Source: Candidatus Desulfofervidaceae bacterium (lineage in GTDB: Bacteria > Desulfobacterota > Desulfofervidia > Desulfofervidales > Desulfofervidaceae). From it: 9,591 nucleotides of DNA. The stretch spans positions 1 through 9,591 of the forward strand of contig JAGHCL010000168.1 of assembly GCA_021160485.1 (NCBI GenBank), read 5' to 3'. The translations under genes were made by a program, and so were the position numbers. Under the pieces are notes generated by a model, which worked only from the letters and a program-made list of their open reading frames with translations, had not been told where the DNA came from and did no database searches. This document shows, piece by piece, positions 7,258 through 9,591 of this stretch. The stretch's first letter is position 1. Each line of letters starts with the position of its first letter.

Positions 7258-9591
7258 ATGCAAGAATTCTGGGAAGAAAAAGAAGTGGTCATGCCAGATA
7301 CTATCCCTGTCTTGGCGGTAAAGGATTTGGTGATCTTTCCGTCCATGATTTTACCGATTTTTGTTGGACGAACAATGTCTTTAAATGCAGTAGAAGAAGC
7401 CTTAACCAAGGATAAACTCATTTTGTTAGTTGCTCAAAAAGATGCCACCATAGAAGAGCCTCAGCCAGAAGATTTGTTTGAAGTAGGCACGGTAGCTTTA
7501 ATTATGCGGCAACTCAGGTTGCCTGATGGGAGACTAAAGCTGTTGATCCAGGGCATTACCAAGGCCCAGATTGAAGAATATATCCAAACCTCTCCTTTTT
7601 TAAAAGCAAAAATAGAAACCCTTGAAGATGAAGAACCCCCTGCAACTACTATTGAAATTGAAGCACTTATGCGAAATGTGCGTGAACAAAGCGAAAAAAT
7701 CCTTTCTCTGAAAGGATTAGATTACGATGATATCATTGCCATTCTGACCAGCATAGATGATCCAGGACAATTGGCAGACATTATTACTTCCAATTTACGT
7801 TTTAGGGTGAGTGACGCCCAGAAAATTTTAGAAATTTTAAATCCTGTAGAAAGGTTAAAGAGAGTCAATGACTTCTTAAGCAAAGAACTCCAGGTATCAG
7901 CCGTTCAGGCTAAGATTCAATCAGAAGCAAGAGAAGAAATGGATAAAGTCCAGCGAGAGTATTTCCTGCGAGAACAGCTTAAGGCAATAAAAAAGGAATT
8001 GGGCGACTTTGATGAATTTGATGAAGAAATAGAGGAATTTAGAGAACGAATTGAGCGAGCTCGCATGCCTAAGACCGTAAAGGATGAAGCTTTAAAACAA
8101 TTAGAACGCCTGGGAATGATGCATCCTGATTCGGCGGATGCAAATGTAATTCGCACTTATTTAGACTGGTTGGTGGAACTCCCATGGCGAAAGAGCACCA
8201 GGGATAAAATGGATATCAAAGAAGCCAAACGAGTTTTGGACGAAGACCATTATGATTTAGAGAAGGTGAAAGAGCGCATTCTGGAATATCTAAGCGTGAG
8301 GAAATTAAATCCCAAGGCTAAAGGCCCTATCTTGTGTTTTGTAGGACCTCCAGGAGTAGGTAAAACCTCATTAGGAAAATCCATCGCCAGGGCTCTAGGA
8401 AGAAAGTTTGTTCGCATCTCTCTGGGTGGAATGAGAGATGAGGCAGAAATTCGTGGTCATCGTCGCACTTATATCGGTGCCCTGCCCGGAAGAATCATCC
8501 AGGGGTTAAAACAGGCAGGTTCAAACAATCCAGTATTTATGCTGGATGAAGTAGATAAAATTGGTGCTGATTTTAGAGGTGACCCTGCTTCTGCCTTACT
8601 GGAAGTCCTTGATCCAGAACAAAACGCTAATTTCAGTGACCATTATTTAAATGTTCCCTTTGATTTATCTAAAGTTATGTTTATTACTACGGCCAACCTT
8701 ATAGACCCCATTCCTTCTGCTTTAAAGGATAGGATGGAGATTATAGAAATTCCAGGCTATACTGAGGAAGAAAAGCTCAATATTGCCATGAAATATCTTT
8801 TACCCCGACAGATTAAAGAACATGGACTTTCTTTAAATGATATTCAGATTGCCCCCAGAGCCATTAGTAAGATTATAAGTCATTATACTAGAGAAGCCGG
8901 GGTAAGAAACTTGGAAAGGGAGATTGGTGCTATTTGCCGTAAAGTGGCACGAAAGCTGGCAGAGGGAGAAAACGGGCCATTCAAAATCACACCCCGAAAT
9001 TTGCGCCGTTATTTGGGCCCGCCTAAATATCTGCCTGAGATGGAAGTGGAAGAAAGTGAAGTGGGAGTTGCTACTGGTCTGGCCTGGACGCCCTATGGAG
9101 GTGAGATTTTGAGGGTTGAAGCAACTATTCTCAAAGGAAAGGGTAATTTAATGCTCACTGGACAAATGGGAACAGTTATGCAAGAATCAGCTAAGGCTGC
9201 TTTAAGCTATGTGCGTTCTCGGGCTCAATTATTTGGTCTGGCTGAAGATTTTTATGAGACGATTGATGTCCATATCCATGTGCCGGAAGGTGCAGTGCCT
9301 AAAGACGGTCCTTCAGCAGGGATTACTATGGCTACTGCTCTCATTTCTGCCCTTGTCAATAAGCCCGTGAATAAAGGGATTGCTATGACAGGGGAGATTA
9401 CCTTAAGGGGTAGAATTTTACCAGTAGGTGGCATTAAGGAAAAGGTGTTAGCAGCGGCTCGGGCCAAGGTGAGATATGTTATTCTTCCAGCAAAAAACAA
9501 AGAAGACCTCGCAGAAGTGCCAAAGTCAACCAAAAAACAACTTAAATTTATTTTCGTAAAAAATATGGATGAAGTGTTGCCTCCAGCTCTA
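7258..9591 (+). CDS. lon: ATP-dependent protease Lon (class LonA), 3' end missing
   Basis: Lon is a cytoplasmic hexameric AAA+ serine protease that degrades misfolded and regulatory proteins. The frame is open for 778 codons to the window edge. It has the N-terminal substrate-binding domain (about 15-205), with the typical [12 protein letters not shown] opening at 18-29. A charged helical/coiled-coil region follows (about 205-315), then the AAA+ module with Walker A GPPGVGKT (363-370), Walker B FMLDE (427-431) and the DRME arginine-finger region. The protease domain has catalytic Ser686 in KDGPSAG and Lys729 in GGIKEK, 43 residues apart as in E. coli Lon (S679/K722). Both catalytic residues are present, so it should be active. 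E. coli Lon continues 62 residues past the Lys and here 49 are visible, so only about 13 to 40 residues should be missing. It is transcribed divergently from radA-sdh, from its own promoter. Confidence 0.97.
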   Translation, partial: MQEFWEEKEVVMPDTIPVLAVKDLVIFPSMILPIFVGRTMSLNAVEEALTKDKLILLVAQKDATIEEPQPEDLFEVGTVALIMRQLRLPDGRLKLLIQGITKAQIEEYIQTSPFLKAKIETLEDEEPPATTIEIEALMRNVREQSEKILSLKGLDYDDIIAILTSIDDPGQLADIITSNLRFRVSDAQKILEILNPVERLKRVNDFLSKELQVSAVQAKIQSEAREEMDKVQREYFLREQLKAIKKELGDFDEFDEEIEEFRERIERARMPKTVKDEALKQLERLGMMHPDSADANVIRTYLDWLVELPWRKSTRDKMDIKEAKRVLDEDHYDLEKVKERILEYLSVRKLNPKAKGPILCFVGPPGVGKTSLGKSIARALGRKFVRISLGGMRDEAEIRGHRRTYIGALPGRIIQGLKQAGSNNPVFMLDEVDKIGADFRGDPASALLEVLDPEQNANFSDHYLNVPFDLSKVMFITTANLIDPIPSALKDRMEIIEIPGYTEEEKLNIAMKYLLPRQIKEHGLSLNDIQIAPRAISKIISHYTREAGVRNLEREIGAICRKVARKLAEGENGPFKITPRNLRRYLGPPKYLPEMEVEESEVGVATGLAWTPYGGEILRVEATILKGKGNLMLTGQMGTVMQESAKAALSYVRSRAQLFGLAEDFYETIDVHIHVPEGAVPKDGPSAGITMATALISALVNKPVNKGIAMTGEITLRGRILPVGGIKEKVLAAARAKVRYVILPAKNKEDLAEVPKSTKKQLKFIFVKNMDEVLPPAL

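Noticed and set aside
2570..7372. A ten-base match TTGGACGAAC at 2571-2580 and again near 7363-7372.
   Set aside because: One copy is in the msbA-sdhB gap and the other encodes conserved Lon residues (VGR-T). A ten-base coincidence is not evidence for a repeat family.
7239..9533. Minus-strand frames (7239-7421, 7917-8156, 9252-9533) and a plus-strand frame (8924-9112) within lon.
   Set aside because: They overlap intact, motif-complete lon sequence. The Ser-rich translation at 7917-8156 is what the complement of Glu/Lys-rich coiled-coil codons produces.
1..9591. Mobile elements, CRISPR arrays, tRNA or rRNA genes, riboswitches, toxin-antitoxin or defence genes.
   Set aside because: Nearly all of the window is covered by six recognisable complete or partial housekeeping genes plus sdhC. 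The only intergenic spaces are about 70 and 206 bases, and I saw no transposase motifs, direct-repeat arrays or structured RNA signatures in them.

Overview
This window looks like an ordinary chromosomal housekeeping segment from a Gram-negative bacterium. I did not find an undescribed system in it. The lipid A genes (lpxB, msbA) imply an outer membrane. The base composition is moderately AT-rich, roughly 40% G+C by eye. The order lpxB-msbA, the RadA and Lon sequence style, and the two-small-anchor succinate dehydrogenase fit a deep-branching Desulfobacterota-like lineage, possibly a thermophilic sulfate reducer. That placement is an inference from general resemblance, not a phylogenetic result.

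Layout, left to right. (1) 1-2530, plus strand: the 3' two thirds of lpxB, then a complete msbA after a single intervening base. This is the end of a lipid A assembly and export operon. (2) 2531-2601: a short gap between convergent genes, with no convincing terminator. (3) 2602-7051, minus strand: a tightly packed five-gene run. In transcription order it is radA, sdhC, sdhD, sdhA, sdhB. Every junction overlaps by 1 to 8 bases. (4) 7052-7257: a divergent intergenic region with a good sigma-70-like promoter and a strong Shine-Dalgarno for lon, a weaker promoter candidate for the radA-sdh operon, and an AT-rich inverted repeat. (5) 7258 to the right edge, plus strand: lon, ATP-dependent protease, missing only its last residues.

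How the genes work together. LpxB makes the lipid A disaccharide and MsbA flips the finished core-lipid A across the inner membrane. SdhABCD is a complete membrane-bound succinate:quinone oxidoreductase or fumarate reductase: flavoprotein with the covalent-FAD His, three-cluster iron-sulfur subunit, and two three-helix anchors with four candidate haem-ligand histidines. RadA is a DNA-repair ATPase/helicase whose C-terminal domain is a proteolytically dead Lon-type fold. The true Lon protease is encoded divergently next to it.

Main points for a curator: sdhA should start at 5027, not at the longest open frame (5201). sdhB should start at the ATG at 3294. The radA start is uncertain (ATG 7051 by family alignment, GTG 7114 by ribosome binding site). 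The remaining open frames opposite or inside these genes look like shadows.
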